Origin: Paguma larvata
Taxonomy: Eukaryota; Chordata; Mammalia; Carnivora; Viverridae
Length of the DNA stretch: 64,000 nt
Direction: 5' to 3'
NCBI GenBank assembly: GCA_030068075.1
Contig: CM057841.1
Coordinates: 32,963,030 to 33,027,029, forward strand
Both the position numbers and the translations under genes were made by a program. This document shows positions 30,996-43,637 of the stretch, piece by piece (the first letter of the stretch is position 1; each line of letters opens with the position of its first letter). The notes under the pieces are model-generated. The model was given only the letters and a program-made list of their open reading frames with translations. It did no database searches and had not been told where the DNA came from.

Positions 30996-33981
30996 GTGGA
31001 TCTCAACCAGGAGCATTTTTGTACCCCAACCCCCACTGCAGAAACATTTGGAAATGTTTTATTATTATGACATTTGGACATTTTTTATTATTAAAACTTG
31101 GGGAATACCACTGGCTTCCAGTGAGTAGGGACCGAGGATGTTACTGAGCTGTCGACTTAGAACAGACTTCCACAGTGATCCACTCCCAAAGCCAACAGTG
31201 CTGAGGTTAAGAAGCCCTGGGATAAACCATATGACACACTTGACACTTTCGACTTACAAAAGCAGTGATTTCCCATGATTCATATTGGGTTACTATAACT
31301 TTCATTAAAAGAGGGTTCTAAAGTAGTCTTAAACATTGCCGGTCATTAATCAAATCCAAACTTCTGTTGCAAGACAGTCAGAACGTAGTCCAGAGAGGAT
31401 AAGGGGATTTCCCAAGGTCGCACAGCAAACAAGCACGGATCCAGACCTGAACGCGCGGGCCCCCTTCACCTTATTAACCCTTTCTGTTCACACAGAGCCC
31501 TGGCCTCCACTGCAGGACACCCACAGGAAATGGTTTCTTCCCTACTTGCTGCTCTAATGCTCTGCCCCAGGAAGAAGTTGTTTCTGAGAGGGCTGCTTCC
31601 CACCAAAAACTTGGAATGACATTCATCCAGAACTCAAAAGAAAATCTGTTTGCCGAAGAAGAAAGAAGAGGGGAACAAAAGAACCTTATCCCCAAACAGC
31701 CATGCAAAGTGAGGCCAGCTGCAGGGAATTAAGTGAGATTAATACCCGCTCACGTTGATGAAGAGAGAAAAGGCGTACAAGAAGCACATTGAGAATGACA
31801 AGGCTTTCCTCTCCAGGAATAATAGCTTTGCTTCAGATGGACAGGGAGCCTTGCACTCTGAAAGAATGAGCCCGGTGCCATCCCATAATAAAGCCTGTGC
31901 AGGGGCTTGTCCTCCAGGAAAAATGCAATTGTCACGCCACGGCCACTTCTGTAGGACACACAGCCCGCGGAAGAACTCTGCTTTCAGAGCTGGAAGAATC
32001 TTGGAGATGGCCTGAGTGAAGCAGATTTGGGATGAGGAACCAGAGTCAAGCTCTCCCTCACCCTGCGGCCCAAAGCTGGGGAGCCGAATGGCATTTTCCG
32101 TGCCAACTTGAGTTTAACCTGCACACACTCGTTTTAGTACCAGGGCACTTAAACCCCACCCACCCACTGCCATGCTCAAGTTTTGTTCGCTTTCCTAAAC
32201 AGTGCGTCCAGGAAGCACTCATCTCATCTCACGTCCCCATTGGATGATAGGGAAACTGAGGCACAAGGAGGGGAGAGGTTTGCCTGAGTCAGAAGAACTG
32301 CTCACCTCACCCCTGCCCATGCTAGGGTACTTTCTCAGACAGGAAAGGTAAAAAAGCCAGCAAGCAAATACCTGTGGGCATCCTATTCAAAGTTTTTTGA
32401 AAAAAAAAAAAGAAAAAAAGCTACCCTATAAAGTTAAAATAAACACCTACAAACACAAAATATCCTAAGCTACCCACCATAGAGTTTGGAAGCAGATTCC
32501 CCATCCTCAGTGAGGAACCCTTCCCCCTACAAAATGCATTGAGCCTCAGGAATAGCCTCTCCCGATTTCCTATTTAGGAAGGCCTCAATTACTTCCCCCA
32601 GTACGCTGCATGCCCACAAGAAGAACTGGAATCACTTACCAAGACCTGAATTCCCTCACCTTCCCTCTGATGGTTTCCATGGCAAACACTTTCACCTTCC
32701 ATTTTACATATAGAATTTAGGCCAACCCAAGGGCTCTTGAAAACGGTTTTTCTGACCCCACTAGTGCTGACCTTCTTTCCCTCTTATAAGTCAGTGAATT
32801 TTATTTTAATTTTAAGGTTTACAATTAAATTGTAGCTGCTCCAGGGCTGTCTGTCAGCACGTGGCTTCAGCAGCCAGCCACAGCCCAAATTCCTCATCCT
32901 TGTTCTTTTCAACACAGAATGGTAGAAGTCTTGGCAAGGACTATAATGAGGAACAGAAGAGTTTACTCTCAAATGAAGCCCTTCCCCTTTGATCTTGGCC
33001 TTTTTGATTGTGTCTTTGGCTGCTAAACACTGCTTTGATCCTTTGCCTGCCAATAGCCACCAAAGATTTTCCACATCCTCTGCTCAATTTAGAATGAAAC
33101 AGAAACTTTGCCACCTGGCAGGTCAGGGCAGCCAGTGGTAGGGAAGGAGAAACATGAACATCTACTTTCTAACAGTGACTGGACATTTGGGGAGGCTATG
33201 ATCCATGGGGCCTGGGAGGGACAGTAGAATTTTTCTTACATGCTGCCTTATGTCCAGTTTGGTTTAGTCCCCCAGGAGGGCTGTCCTCCACTCTCAGGCA
33301 GAAAGAGATGGTACAAATTCTCCACCGACCATTAGGACTGACCTCCTAGAAACCTGCCCATAGAAGACACGAAGCAAATGACAGAAGAGATCACTTGGGT
33401 TTCTTCTCTCAGTCCTGACCAACATTCTGAGAAATCATTGTCTATACCAACCTTCCCAAGAAGATATTCACAACACATAGGGTTATCAGAGGTATCATCC
33501 ACGGCTGTCAGAGTCCTTGGCTCAGTGCCTTTGAAGGCGACTCAGAGGATACAGAAGAGTAGTCCCCACCAGATACAACCTTACGCCCCTGCATTTATGT
33601 AAAAACATGGAGAGTATCATTCAATTTCCATCTCCACCTGTTAACTTCAAGTGTCACCATAGGTCATTTCTTCTTTACAACACAAATACCTGGGAGGAGA
33701 ATGAGGGTAGTGGATCTCAAGGCCCTTAGATGAGGGGGATGAGTTTTTCAGACCAGAAGAATCCAGATCAATATAGAAGTTGAGAAAGGAGAAAGAATTG
33801 AAAGAGGAAACGTGAAAGAAAGATATAAGAAAGAAGAGTTAACTAAGAATAACTCTGCTTCTTCCACAACTCTGACAAAAGGTCAGCTTGGGGAAGGCCA
33901 TTTTACTCCTTCTACTCATCAGTCTTAACAGAGACCTCTTTGGATATAGATCCCTAAGCTGGACCTGTTTTAAAGGTTTAC

Positions 33982-33984
<3 letters not shown>
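30996..33984. other. Intergenic, little recognised
   Basis: A reverse MIR-like patch near 31360-31460 ('gaggataaggggatttcccaaggtcgcacagc') and an A-rich run at 32399-32420. No exon or RNA gene is supported. Confidence 0.5.

Positions 33985-34014
<30 letters not shown>
33985..34014. repeat. (AG)n microsatellite
   Basis: About fifteen AG units without interruption. Confidence 0.95.
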
Positions 34015-34017
<3 letters not shown>

Positions 34018-34301
34018 AAGGTATGAAGAGAAGTTGCAGACCTGCCGTACTCCCAGACCTGAAATAAACAAAAAGTTCAGTTCCTGAAGCCGAAGAGAGG
34101 TGATGAACTCTAGGAGGCCAAAGCGAGGCTCCCAGACCTGCATCTGAGCCAGGGAAAGGTATTCTTCCTGCCTGGGGCTGTGGCCCATTCTAAGTCATTT
34201 GACTGAAATGGGACTGGACAGGCATAGAAACTCTGGCAACATGGACTTATCTAAGTGATTTGCTGGCTCAGTTAGTTTGTAATATTCATATAGAATAAGA
34301 C

Positions 34302-34312
34302 CACACACACAC

Positions 34313-34355
<43 letters not shown>

Positions 34356-34399
34356 AATATAAGGCCTGAATCTAAAGGCCAAGAGAGCTGAACTGAAGC

Positions 34400-34437
<38 letters not shown>

Positions 34438-34457
34438 CACACATGCACACACAGACA
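34302..34457. repeat. Twin (AC)n microsatellites
   Basis: Two AC runs, about 34314-34354 and 34400-34435, in the same orientation and separated by 45 bases of unique sequence; the second ends in degenerate ATGCAC units to 34457. Confidence 0.95.
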
Positions 34458-34659
34458 GTGATGACCACAGAGAAAAAAAAAAACAAAAACAAAAATTCTC
34501 ACCACACAATGTGAACTCACAAAACAATATCATGAAAAGGTAGGCAAGAAACAAGAGAATTTATACTAGCAGAGGAAGGAAAAAGGAGAAAACAAAGAAA
34601 ACATTAACAAACAAAAGGAAGTAAAAGAAGAAAAAAGAAAAGCAGGTAAAGAAAATACA

Positions 34660-35570
34660 AGATTGTAAAAATAAAACCAAATACAATGGTAATCACGGTA
34701 GATGTAAATGGCTTAAACTCACTTATTAAAAGTCAGGGTCATTAAAAAATGTTAGTGACATATATGTTTGTATATGTAATACAATGGAATATTAAGTCAT
34801 GAGAAAGAAGGATATCTTGCCATTCGCAATAACATGGATGGACCTTGAGACATTATGCTAAGTGAGATAAGTCAGACAGAAAAAGGCAAGTGCTGTATGA
34901 TATCACTTATTTTGGAATCTAAAAGAGTCAAATTCATAAAAGGCATAGAGCAAAATTGGGGTTGCTAGGGGATTGGGGTGAGTAATAAATAAGCCATACA
35001 GATCTAATTCCTAGTATAATGAATTAGACAATAACATTGTACTGTAATCATCAAACTTTCTAAGAGACAGAAACTTAATTATCTCAACCATTAAAAAGGA
35101 AATACAATTATGTAACATGATATAGGTGCTAAATACTGCTACAATGACAATCATATTACAATACATAAATGTATCAAATTAACATATTACACCTTAAATT
35201 TACCCATCATATGTCAAATATATTCAATTAAAAAAAGTTAGAGGTCACCAGATTGAACTTAGCTTACAAAAGATACACCTGAAACAAAATAAGAAAGGGT
35301 TGAAGATGAAAAGATAGAGAAGATATTTCACAATAGTGAAATCAGACAAAATGGAATTTAAGTTGAAAAACATGAATAAGGATAAGGATGGGCACTCTAT
35401 GACTAAAAAAAAAATTCCACTAAGATTCTAATGCAATGAAGAACTTGTAGGCACTCACTAACAAGCTTCAAAATATATAAAGCATAACCTGACAAAAAAA
35501 TAAGGGAGAAAACAATGAGTTAACTGACAGAAAAATATAAGGAAGTTAAAAAGTCTCTACTCATAGTGAG
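34660..35570 (+). mobile_element. L1 ORF2 fragment split by a second L1
   Basis: 34660-34739 ('gtagatgtaaatggcttaaact') and 35245-35570 ('acaaaagatacacctgaaac', 'gacaaaatggaatttaagt', 'aagcttcaaaatatataaagca') are consecutive parts of the L1 endonuclease region. They are separated by a younger L1 3' end. Confidence 0.75.
34740..35237 (+). mobile_element. L1 3' end nested in an older L1
   Basis: 'acaatggaatattaagtcatgag', 'aacatggatggaccttgag', 'ctaagtgagataagtcagaca' and the 3' 'atattcaattaaaaaa' tail are the end of an L1MA-like element. Similar flanks, attaaaaaaWgttagWg, occur at 34740-34757 and 35228-35244. Confidence 0.8.
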
Positions 35571-36974
35571 TACCTGATAAGTAAGGAAACCAGACTATAC
35601 GTGGTCATCCCACAGAGAACTCTATCATGGTTGAAACTGAGGAAATAACAAACTGAGTAATAGGAGACTTCTGGACTTTATTTACCCTGTGGAGATGAAG
35701 GACTTGATCGTGAGAGGAGTCCAGTCCAACTCACAATGATTTCAGTGGAATTTGGCTTCAAAGTCCAAGTTAATAATTAAATGTGTCTGTGCTTGTGCTT
35801 TTTTCTCTGTGACTCTTTCTCTTACTAGACCTTCCAGACATGAGCACCGGGATGATGTAAGATCTGAACTGAATCATGGCAGAGCCAGTCAGTTATTAAT
35901 GGCAGAAAGGGAAAAGAATTTATGAGCTTCATAGAAAATATCAGAAGGCCAGGAAAAACAGATCATAAAGCACCAACTGTACATTAACTTTGAGATTCTG
36001 GTCCTCCATTCCTCAGCTTCTCAGGGTAAAATCACTACCGCCATCCCCACTATCAGTTATTGGGTGATTATACAGGCACTGTGTAGTGTGTTTTATATGT
36101 ATATACCTCTATTAGTCTTCACAAAAACCATTTCAGGTAGGAGTTTTTATCACTATTCTCATTATACAGAAAAGGAGCTGAGGTTCAGAAAAATTCAGTG
36201 ATTTGCCTATAGTGACACAGCTAATAAGTGACAGAACTGGGATTGAATCCAGGTTTGTCTGACTGCTCTTAACCACTACATGACACTGGTTTTTTGTTGT
36301 TGTTTTGTTTTTGTTTTTGTTTTTTCTGATGAACTGAAAACACTCAGCTGACACATAATGATAACAGATCACTCATCCTTCAAATCTCAGGTCAGGTGTC
36401 CCTTTGCCCACAGGCAGATGTCAGCACTCATGTTTCTAGTTCATACCTTCCCATAGACCACTCTAAAAGACAGTAAGCACCACTAGAGTGGCAAGTTGTC
36501 TTTCCTTCCCTTGATCCCCAACTCCTACCAGTACGCCTGACCTAAAGAGTAATCAGGATATTTTATTAAATTCAGTTGAACGACTGGCAAAAAGAAGCCA
36601 AATTCTACCACATGCAAGCCCCGTCTATGCAAACAGAGCCACTTGGCCACTTGAATGTTAAGTTTTAAAACTTTTTTTGTTTGTTTGTTTGTTTGTTTGT
36701 TTTGCAAAGAAGGTTGCTAGATGAGCCAGTGGCCCAGGGCAAATTCTTTTTCCTTTAGCATCAGAGTCCTGTCCTGGACATCCATAGTGCCCCCAGACTC
36801 ATCCTCCAGGCTTCCGTCACCTAGGCACCTTCCTCTGCAGAAATATCATGGATGTTTCTGACGGTGTTGTGGTCAAGTGCGGGGAGATTTGTGGTTGGGG
36901 TCCTCTAATTCCCTGTTTTCCTTTTCTCCAGAATACCCTAGCACCCCACAAAAGATCTACAAATTTTATTTATT
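35571..36974. other. Intergenic with a MIR
   Basis: Reverse MIR at about 36080-36260, a T/G-rich run at 36290-36326 and a (TTTG)n run at 36672-36703. Nothing else recognised. Confidence 0.55.
36080..36260 (-). mobile_element. MIR remnant
   Basis: 'aaaggagctgaggttcagaaa', 'gtgacacagctaataagtg', 'gaactgggattgaatccagg' is a well-kept reverse MIR. Confidence 0.85.
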
Positions 36975-37195
36975 TTTCACACAGTTTTTAAGTTTATTTA
37001 GTTAGTTTGAGAGAGACAGAGACAGTGTGAGTGAGAGAGGGGCAGAGAGAGAGGGAGAGAGAAAGAATACCAAGCAGGCTCTGTGCTATGACTGCAGAGC
37101 CCAACATGAGGCTCCAACCCATGAAACTGTGAGATCGTCACCTGGGCCGAAATCAAGAGCCAGACACTTAATCAAGTAAGCCACCCAGGCGCCCC
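36975..37195 (-). mobile_element. CAN-SINE (reverse)
   Basis: Reverse copy: ends 'taagccacccaggcgcccc' (head), with 'gaggggcagagagagaggga' and 'gcaggctctgtgct' to the left. Similar flanks RYaaattttattt at about 36959 and 37197. Confidence 0.9.
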
Positions 37196-37399
37196 TGTAA
37201 ATTTTATTTTAAACATGATTCTTCCTCCCATGCCCAGATCAAGCCCCTCTTTCTCCAGGAAAGCTTCTCTACACTGGTTACCCTGTGCTCTGCAAGGTTT
37301 GGAATGTAGATAGAGTTGGAACTTAACATTTAGCTGCTGACACAAAGCCCTACCTCCAATAAAGTACAAAGAATGCAATGATTAATTCAGAAGTGAGAG

Positions 37400-37610
37400 G
37401 GAAGGAAAGTTTCTATTTATTAATTGCCCGGGAAACCTTCTGATGCTTCAAACATGCTATCTCATTTAATCATTGCAACACATACCCAGGAAGTATTATT
37501 GACTCCACGTTACCTATGAGAACACTGAAACTCAGAGAAGGTAAGCCCCTTGTGAAGTTCCTTGTGAAGGATTTGAATCCAAGTCTGTCTGCCTCTAGGG
37601 GCCTGGAATC
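37400..37610 (-). mobile_element. MIR remnant
   Basis: 'tgctatctcatttaatcatt', 'aacactgaaactcagagaaggt', 'ggatttgaatccaagtctgt' are reverse MIR blocks. Confidence 0.8.
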
Positions 37611-38389
37611 TCCAATAATACCGGCGGTATATTCTACAGACTCAGCTGCAGATGGCCAGTGCTGGTGAGCCTCTGAGGATCACGCACACCCTGGGCACCA
37701 GAAAGATGCTTAAGCTTAAACAAGAAAGATTCTTACCGAGATCCCCTGTTTCCTGGCAAGAGCATTTGAGGAGAGGGATGTTGATGGATGCGGGTTGTAA
37801 TAATACTTATTTGTCTGCAATTACTCCTTGAATCCCAGCCAAAATGGGCCCCACTGAGCTGCAGCTGTACGAGACATCTGGATTCTCCCACACAGCAAAG
37901 AGTCAGGAACAGGGTGGTCAGGAAAAGGAGCTGAGTGGGGGCAGAAAGACATCTCCATCCAATGAATATTTATTGCAGCCTTGCTCTACGCCAGACCTTG
38001 GTGGGGAAGGGAGAGGGAAAGCATGAACTTGAACAAAAATGCAGTTTCTTTATATATCAATTATTTGTTTACTTACAAAATGCAAAAATTAAGAAAAAAA
38101 GTGTGGTTTCTTCCTTCGTGGGAAATAACAAGTACACGAACAAAGCCCAGCAACGTGATGTGATTGACACCATAATCAGGGTGTGCTGAGGGAGCTTGGG
38201 GAAAGTTGCTCCCCAGGAGCTAGGGAAGACTTTCCAGAAGAGACGACTTTTAAGCTAGGTCTTGCAGGCTAGAGTTTGTGTGGTTGTCCGTCTGGTGGAG
38301 GAGAAGCTGAGAAGTGGGCACAGTGGACTGCCTGCAGAAAGGCTGGGGGCGCGAGTGTGCATGATATGCAGTAAATTCTGGTGTCTGAT

Positions 38390-38595
38390 ACGTCCACTGT
38401 CCTGTCACATGCTGGCTTAGAGACCTTTGGCCGGGTCCTTTCTCTGTACTTCGGCTGCCTCTTGTGAGATGGGGAGAAAAATTAGTTCCCACCCATAAGC
38501 TTATCATAAAGATTAAATGTTATATGTTTAATGCTTAAAAGTTCCTGGCACATACAGACACTCAATAAAAACTAGCTAATTTTAATTTTGTTATT
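38390..38595 (+). mobile_element. MIR remnant
   Basis: 'cttagagacctttggccggg', 'cataaagattaaatg' and 'cctggcacatacagacactcaataaa' form the MIR 3' half. Confidence 0.75.
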
Positions 38596-38599
38596 AACG

Positions 38600-38638
<39 letters not shown>
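38600..38638. repeat. (GAT)n microsatellite
   Basis: Thirteen GAT units adjoining the MIR 3' end; MIR and related tails often seed such runs. Confidence 0.95.
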
Positions 38639-38639
<1 letters not shown>

Positions 38640-39443
38640 GACGATAAAAGACAGTAGTAAGAAATGAGGCGAGAGCCACTTATTGACAGCTTCAAATGCT
38701 ATGGGAAAGAATGGACAATTTCACCCTCCTTCTCCGAATGAATGTGCCGCAGATGGAAGAGTTTTAGACTCAGCACAAAGTGACTCCACACCTATTACCG
38801 TCCAGGCGAGCCCCCCACAGCCTTGCTAAAGATATTCTTCTGAGATACGGCAAGGCCGGCTCACTCATTGCAGGGATTCTAGGAGCAGAGTGGAGAGAGA
38901 CGAGCTCAACCTGGCAGGAGGAGGACCTCTGCCATCCAGCCCCTGTCACTGTCCCTCATGTACATGCTGTGTGGGACTTGTGAGGACATCTCCAGGCCTC
39001 CTGGGATTTGAGACACATCATAATCCACAAGGGACAGTCCATCTTTCTTCTTTCTGCCCCACTCACTGGGTCCCTCCATGCCTACTCACCCCCAAGAGCT
39101 CCTGGGACGTAGATATGGATACTCCTAGCCCATGAAGCGTTGACCACATGGCCTCCCGTCTGGCCTGGGTGTTGGGTAACTGTCCCCTCCCTTCCCTGCC
39201 CTGCCTGATTCTTTGCCAATTTTCCCCTCCCTCAACACCTGGCATTCACTCCTGGAATTAGCTTAACTCTCCTGCTCCATTTCTTCTCCTTCACATCAGG
39301 GCGCCTCTGCTTTGTTCATTGTTTCCCCTAAACACTCAAGTTTCTTATTCCTGCCTGAATCCTCTGGGTCAGCATCCCATGAACATTTCTTGGTCACAGT
39401 GCCTTCTCTAACTATCATAGTTCACACTGATCTTTCCTTTCTT

Positions 39444-39653
39444 TTTTTAAAAAATTAATTAATTTATTTTCGAGAGAGAGAGAGAGAGAGAGAGAGAAGA
39501 ACGAGTGGGGGAGGGGCAGAGAGAGATGGGGACAGAGGATCTGAAGCAGGCTCTATGCTGACAGCAGAGAGCCCGACGCGGGACTCATGAATCATGAGAT
39601 CATGACCTGAGCCATAGTGAGACGCTTAACCAACTGAGCCACCTAGGTGCCCC
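39444..39653 (-). mobile_element. CAN-SINE (reverse) with perfect target duplication
   Basis: Reverse copy with (GA)n, 'gggggaggggcagagagaga' and head 'ccaactgagccacctaggtgcccc'-type end. The 14-bp duplication atctttcctttctt lies at 39430-39443 and 39654-39667 and is perfect, suggesting a fairly recent insertion. Confidence 0.94.
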
Positions 39654-39667
39654 AATCTTTCCTTTCT

Positions 39668-41849
39668 TGCTTCTGGTATGTTCAGATGGGCCCCAACCCA
39701 CACAGTGTAGTCCATCTTATGTCTTGTATTGGCCATAAGTACCTTGACATATAGGTCTTATTCTCCAGAGACAGGTGCTTCATGGAGCCTCTCTTTGTCC
39801 CCATCTTCCCTGGGCACAGGGAATTAGTACTAGCTGCAGAGAGACCCTCCTTTTCCCCTCAGTGCTAAAGGCTACACCCCTTCTTCCTTTCTCTCCATTC
39901 CACACATATTTCCCAAAGAGAACACAGAAAGCTGCTCATATTTTCTCAAAGAGAATAAAATGCAAGGAAAATCGAGAATGGGAGAAAATGCTCCATGTTT
40001 ACAGACATGAGTTGGTGGTGGGATTTGCAACAAGCTGTCAAGGGTGAGTTTCGGTTACCTGAGATTGGATCAAGGCTGTATAACCCACTTGTCTCTACTG
40101 CCCTCTACTCTTCCTCCCAGCCTTGGGGATGACCAGAGCTCAGGGAGCCGGAGGACACTGCCTCATTCTTTCCTATTTGTCCTCAATCCATGGCGGTAGG
40201 AGTGGAGGGCTGGACTTTTCTCTGCACCCCTTTCCCACAGAAGTAATACAGAGAATGGGAGTGACATGGATTCAATGACTTTAACCCACTCCTCACAGTC
40301 ATCATCAAAACTAACCCATGCCTAGAGGTTAAAATAAAACCTAAAGTAAAGCAGGAATGACTGCAGTTAGACATCAGGAAGAACTCTCAGCCAAAAGGCA
40401 TTGAGCAGCCCACTCTTTAAATGCACAGTGCAGCTAAATCCAGCGTCCACTGGCCTGAGACCACACGGCAGTGCTTTGAGCCAGGTACCTGCTTGCCCCG
40501 TACCTCACAGAAGAGCTACCCGTGGCTCAGCAAGGGTGTCCTTCACCCCACAGACAGAGCTCAGCTTCAGTTCACCTCTGCCAAGAAGACTTCTCTGACT
40601 ATGCTGGTCTATACTCATCTGCCCTTCTCTGAGGACCTACGTCATTTTCTCCCCAAATCCCAGCAGTGCCATGTGACGCATGCTCTGTTGAGATACTTGT
40701 GCTCCTTAGCATTAACCTTGTTTTCCCAACCATGACGTAACCTCCACGAATGTCGCATGGAGTCCAGGAGCTTAGTGGATTACATAAAACCGAGACTTTC
40801 TAATATGCATAGCATTTGGAAATGGAATTGGCTAGGGTAAAAGTTGAACTGAAAAAAAAAAAAAAATCCTCGATATATGGCCTGAAGTTTATTTCTCCTT
40901 CAGCTGCTGCTGCTATTGCTGCGCCCACATCCGCTCAGATTGCCATTTCCATGCCCCCCAGCCTGGCTTCTGAAGGCAAAGGGCTGCCCTCAGGCTGCCG
41001 CGTTCACTCTGCCCACGAGCACTCAGGAGACTGGAAGTGCCTGGGAGCCGATGATCCCCAGGGATCAAGGGTGTGGGGGGTCAACACGGCCCAGTCCCTT
41101 CCCCCTCAGCTAGCTCTGAAGCTTGTGGTCTACTCTGTTTTGCAGGGCTTCCCCATGGAATTAAGCCCTTGTCACCTGCTGTGGCAACCGGCCTTTATGG
41201 GCTGCCTTCTCTTCCTTTTGTCACCTCCCCACTCACCTGCCAGTGCTCTTGCCCTCCGCCAAGTAAACAAACCACATGCACTCAGTCCGCTTCTTAGAGC
41301 AGTGACCCAGGGTCCTTTCATCTTGTTGCTCTACCTTGCTCCCCGACCCCAAGCATACCGTCCTGCTCTGCAGGGCCAAAGTGGTGTCACGGGCCTAATC
41401 GTGCCCTGGCTTCCAGAAAGGAAAGGAGAAAGGACATCTGGGGAAGCGATTTCTTCTAAGTGAGGGAGGCAGAAACTGCAGCCATCCCTTCCTTTCACAT
41501 GTCCTTGTGGAGAACTTAGCTGCAAGGGAGGCTGGGAAGGTGCCCGGCAGGAAGGATTAGTATGGATGAGGGGAAATGATTGCAGTAGCTGCTTCACAGG
41601 CTCTGCTGCAGAGACAGAATCTACCTGCCCATTTCCGGGCCCCAAAGTGAAGGCGTCCCGCTGCATACCTTCCCTGCTCTGCCTTGCCAAATGCCCGCAA
41701 TACAAAATGAGACAGTCACTGCTGTCGTTCGCAGACTGAGACAGTACTGACAGGTTCAGCATCTCACCTAAGTCACCCATGAGCTTTAAGAGGCAAAGCT
41801 GGGTTCCAAACCGATGTCCAGCTCATGGGATTTTCTGTTCTGTGGTTCT
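39668..41849. other. Intergenic; L2 fragment at 40.5 kb
   Basis: L2-like sequence at about 40510-40735 and a 16-base poly-A at 40850-40866. The longest open frame of the region, 40816-41463, starts by reading through that poly-A (a Lys run) and has no domain. Confidence 0.5.
40510..40735 (+). mobile_element. L2 LINE fragment
   Basis: 'cacctctgccaagaagacttctctgacta' blocks and 'tgttgagatacttgtgctcctt' follow the L2 3' order. Confidence 0.5.
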
Positions 41850-41860
41850 TCTGCTTTTTT

Positions 41861-42051
41861 ACATTTATTTATTTTTAAGATACAGAGCTCAAGAGGGGAA
41901 GGGGCAGAGAGAGATGGAGATACAGAATCTGAAGCAGGCTCCAGGCTCTGAGCCATCAGCACAGAGCCCGATGCGGGGCTCGAACTCACAAACCGTGAGA
42001 TCTGACCTAAGCTGAAGTCGGCCGCCCAACCGATCGAGTCACCCAGGCGCC
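41861..42051 (-). mobile_element. CAN-SINE (reverse)
   Basis: Tail 'acatttatttatttttaag', 'ggaaggggcagagagagatgg', 'ctcgaactcacaaaccgtgaga' and head 'gagtcacccaggcgccc'. Flanked by ctgctttttW at 41851-41860 and 42052-42060. Confidence 0.93.
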
Positions 42052-42060
42052 CTGCTTTTT

Positions 42061-43482
42061 ATCCCTATCCATGAATTATAATCTGGCTCAATATCCTTAC
42101 TTTGAAGGTAACAAAACTGGGGGACAGAGAAAGGCAGGGTCTCACCCCAAATTACTCAGGAGCAAAAACCTGGGGTTCTGGCGACCAGTTGGCTACTTCA
42201 TCCATGAATCCTGCTCTCGGCTGATGACCTCCAAACAGCTCCTGCTCTGACTCAGGCCAGTGCATATGGGGCTGCTGAGAAAAACGGATATGTATTTGGA
42301 TTCACTGAGTCCAGATTCCAGCCCTAAATCACAATAGCATCTAAATTTCTAAATAGAAAATCTACCAATCAGGGGGGCAGTAATGGCCCATTGTCTCTTG
42401 TTCCTGCGTAGCACCCCCTATGTTCTGCCCACAGGCCTGGACCCAGCTTCCCGGCCTCTCCCAGAAAGCAAAGAGTGCTTATGCCCTTGGCCCTGGCTGT
42501 TTGCATGCAGGAGTTAGACAGTGGAGAGGGATGGGGCCATCAGGGTCCCCAGATCCTCCATGAAGTCATCCCCTTGCTGTCGTCAGTGTCAGTTGCCTAG
42601 CAACTGCCTTTGGCAGATGGTGGCACTGAGAGCATGCCAATCTCTCCCACAGCTAAAAATACATTCCGACGACAACGGGTCTATTTTAAAAGATACAATG
42701 CGCTCCCAATGTCTTCCTTGAATGTGAGGAACTGTGCTGTGCCGGGCCTCTCTGGGGTTCTGATTTCGTCTGACAGGGTGGAAGGGAGCATTCGAGGAAA
42801 GGAACCCAAGGCCAGGCACCACGGGGCGTGTAGGAAATCATTATGGAGGAGGAGGGAGGGGAGGAAGAAGAGGAGAGATAAGAAAGGGTGAGCTGGGAAG
42901 TAAATATAGTCAGCAGCACATCCTCTTATTTGGCCATATTTTTTTTATCTACACGGGAGGGTGGGGTTAGGAATCACAGAAACACAGAAGCCTAGAGCTG
43001 GAAGGGACCCAATCTCATTTCCCATTTGGGAGAGCGGAGGCCCTGAGAGGTTGAGATGAGAAGAACTGGCACTTTGTCCTCATTCAGGGTGCAAGGGCGA
43101 GGGTTCCAGATGTGGGCATGAGACCTGGGACCCTCTAACTCGTCCCGCATTTCTATCAGCAAGTGGACCACATAACACCTCACCAGCTTAGCTCTCTGTC
43201 AACCACCATCATGGTGCAGAGAAAGTAGAGATTCTACTCCTGCATGCATTTAGCCGTTCATTTATTTGACAAATATTTACTAGGCACCTACTGCCACACT
43301 GTGCCAAGTCCTGAAGATACAGCAGGGGACAATTACATATGGTCCCCACCTCCTGTTGCCTGTGGTCCAACAGGTGAGGCGGGCACTAAACAGGTGAGCA
43401 TAGGGTACCCCATGCTACACACTTTGAAGCCAGATCCTGGTCGAAGCCAACTAGTAAGCTCTGCAACCAAAGGATATTAGTA
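42061..43482. other. Intergenic, old repeat patches
   Basis: MIR-like patch near 42990-43050 ('ctagagctggaagggaccc', 'ggccctgagaggtt') and an old LINE-like patch near 43250-43360 ('aaatatttactaggcacctact'). No gene seen. Confidence 0.5.
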
Positions 43483-43637
43483 GGGCCACAAGATAAAATA
43501 CAGGAGGCCCAGTTAAATTCACATTTCAGATGAACTACAATTTTTTCAAAATATAAGCATAACCCCAGTGTTGCCTTATCTCAGATTCAAGTTTAACTGG
43601 CCTCCCATTTTTTTATTTGTTAAATCTGGCAACCTCA
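43483..43637. mobile_element. Palindromic MITE-like DNA element
   Basis: Left arm 'caggaggcccagttaaattcacatttcagat' in parts, and right arm 'tcagattcaagtttaactgg' plus 'cctcccatttttttat' are inverted copies of each other around a short AT-rich loop. Size (about 155 bp) and structure fit a non-autonomous DNA transposon. Confidence 0.65.

Larger units (their letters stand above)
37611..39429. other. Intergenic with MIR and GAT repeat
   Basis: MIR in + orientation at about 38390-38595 ending in a (GAT)n run. Nothing gene-like; a short 'cttaagctaggtcttgc'-type old-repeat patch near 38225. Confidence 0.5.

Noticed and set aside
34302..34457. CRISPR-like regular array
   Set aside because: These are simple dinucleotide repeats in a mammalian genome; no repeat-spacer structure.
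40816..41463. Longest open frame of the window (215 codons, + strand)
   Set aside because: It reads a poly-A run as Lys repeats, has low-complexity composition, no domain and no splice or promoter context.
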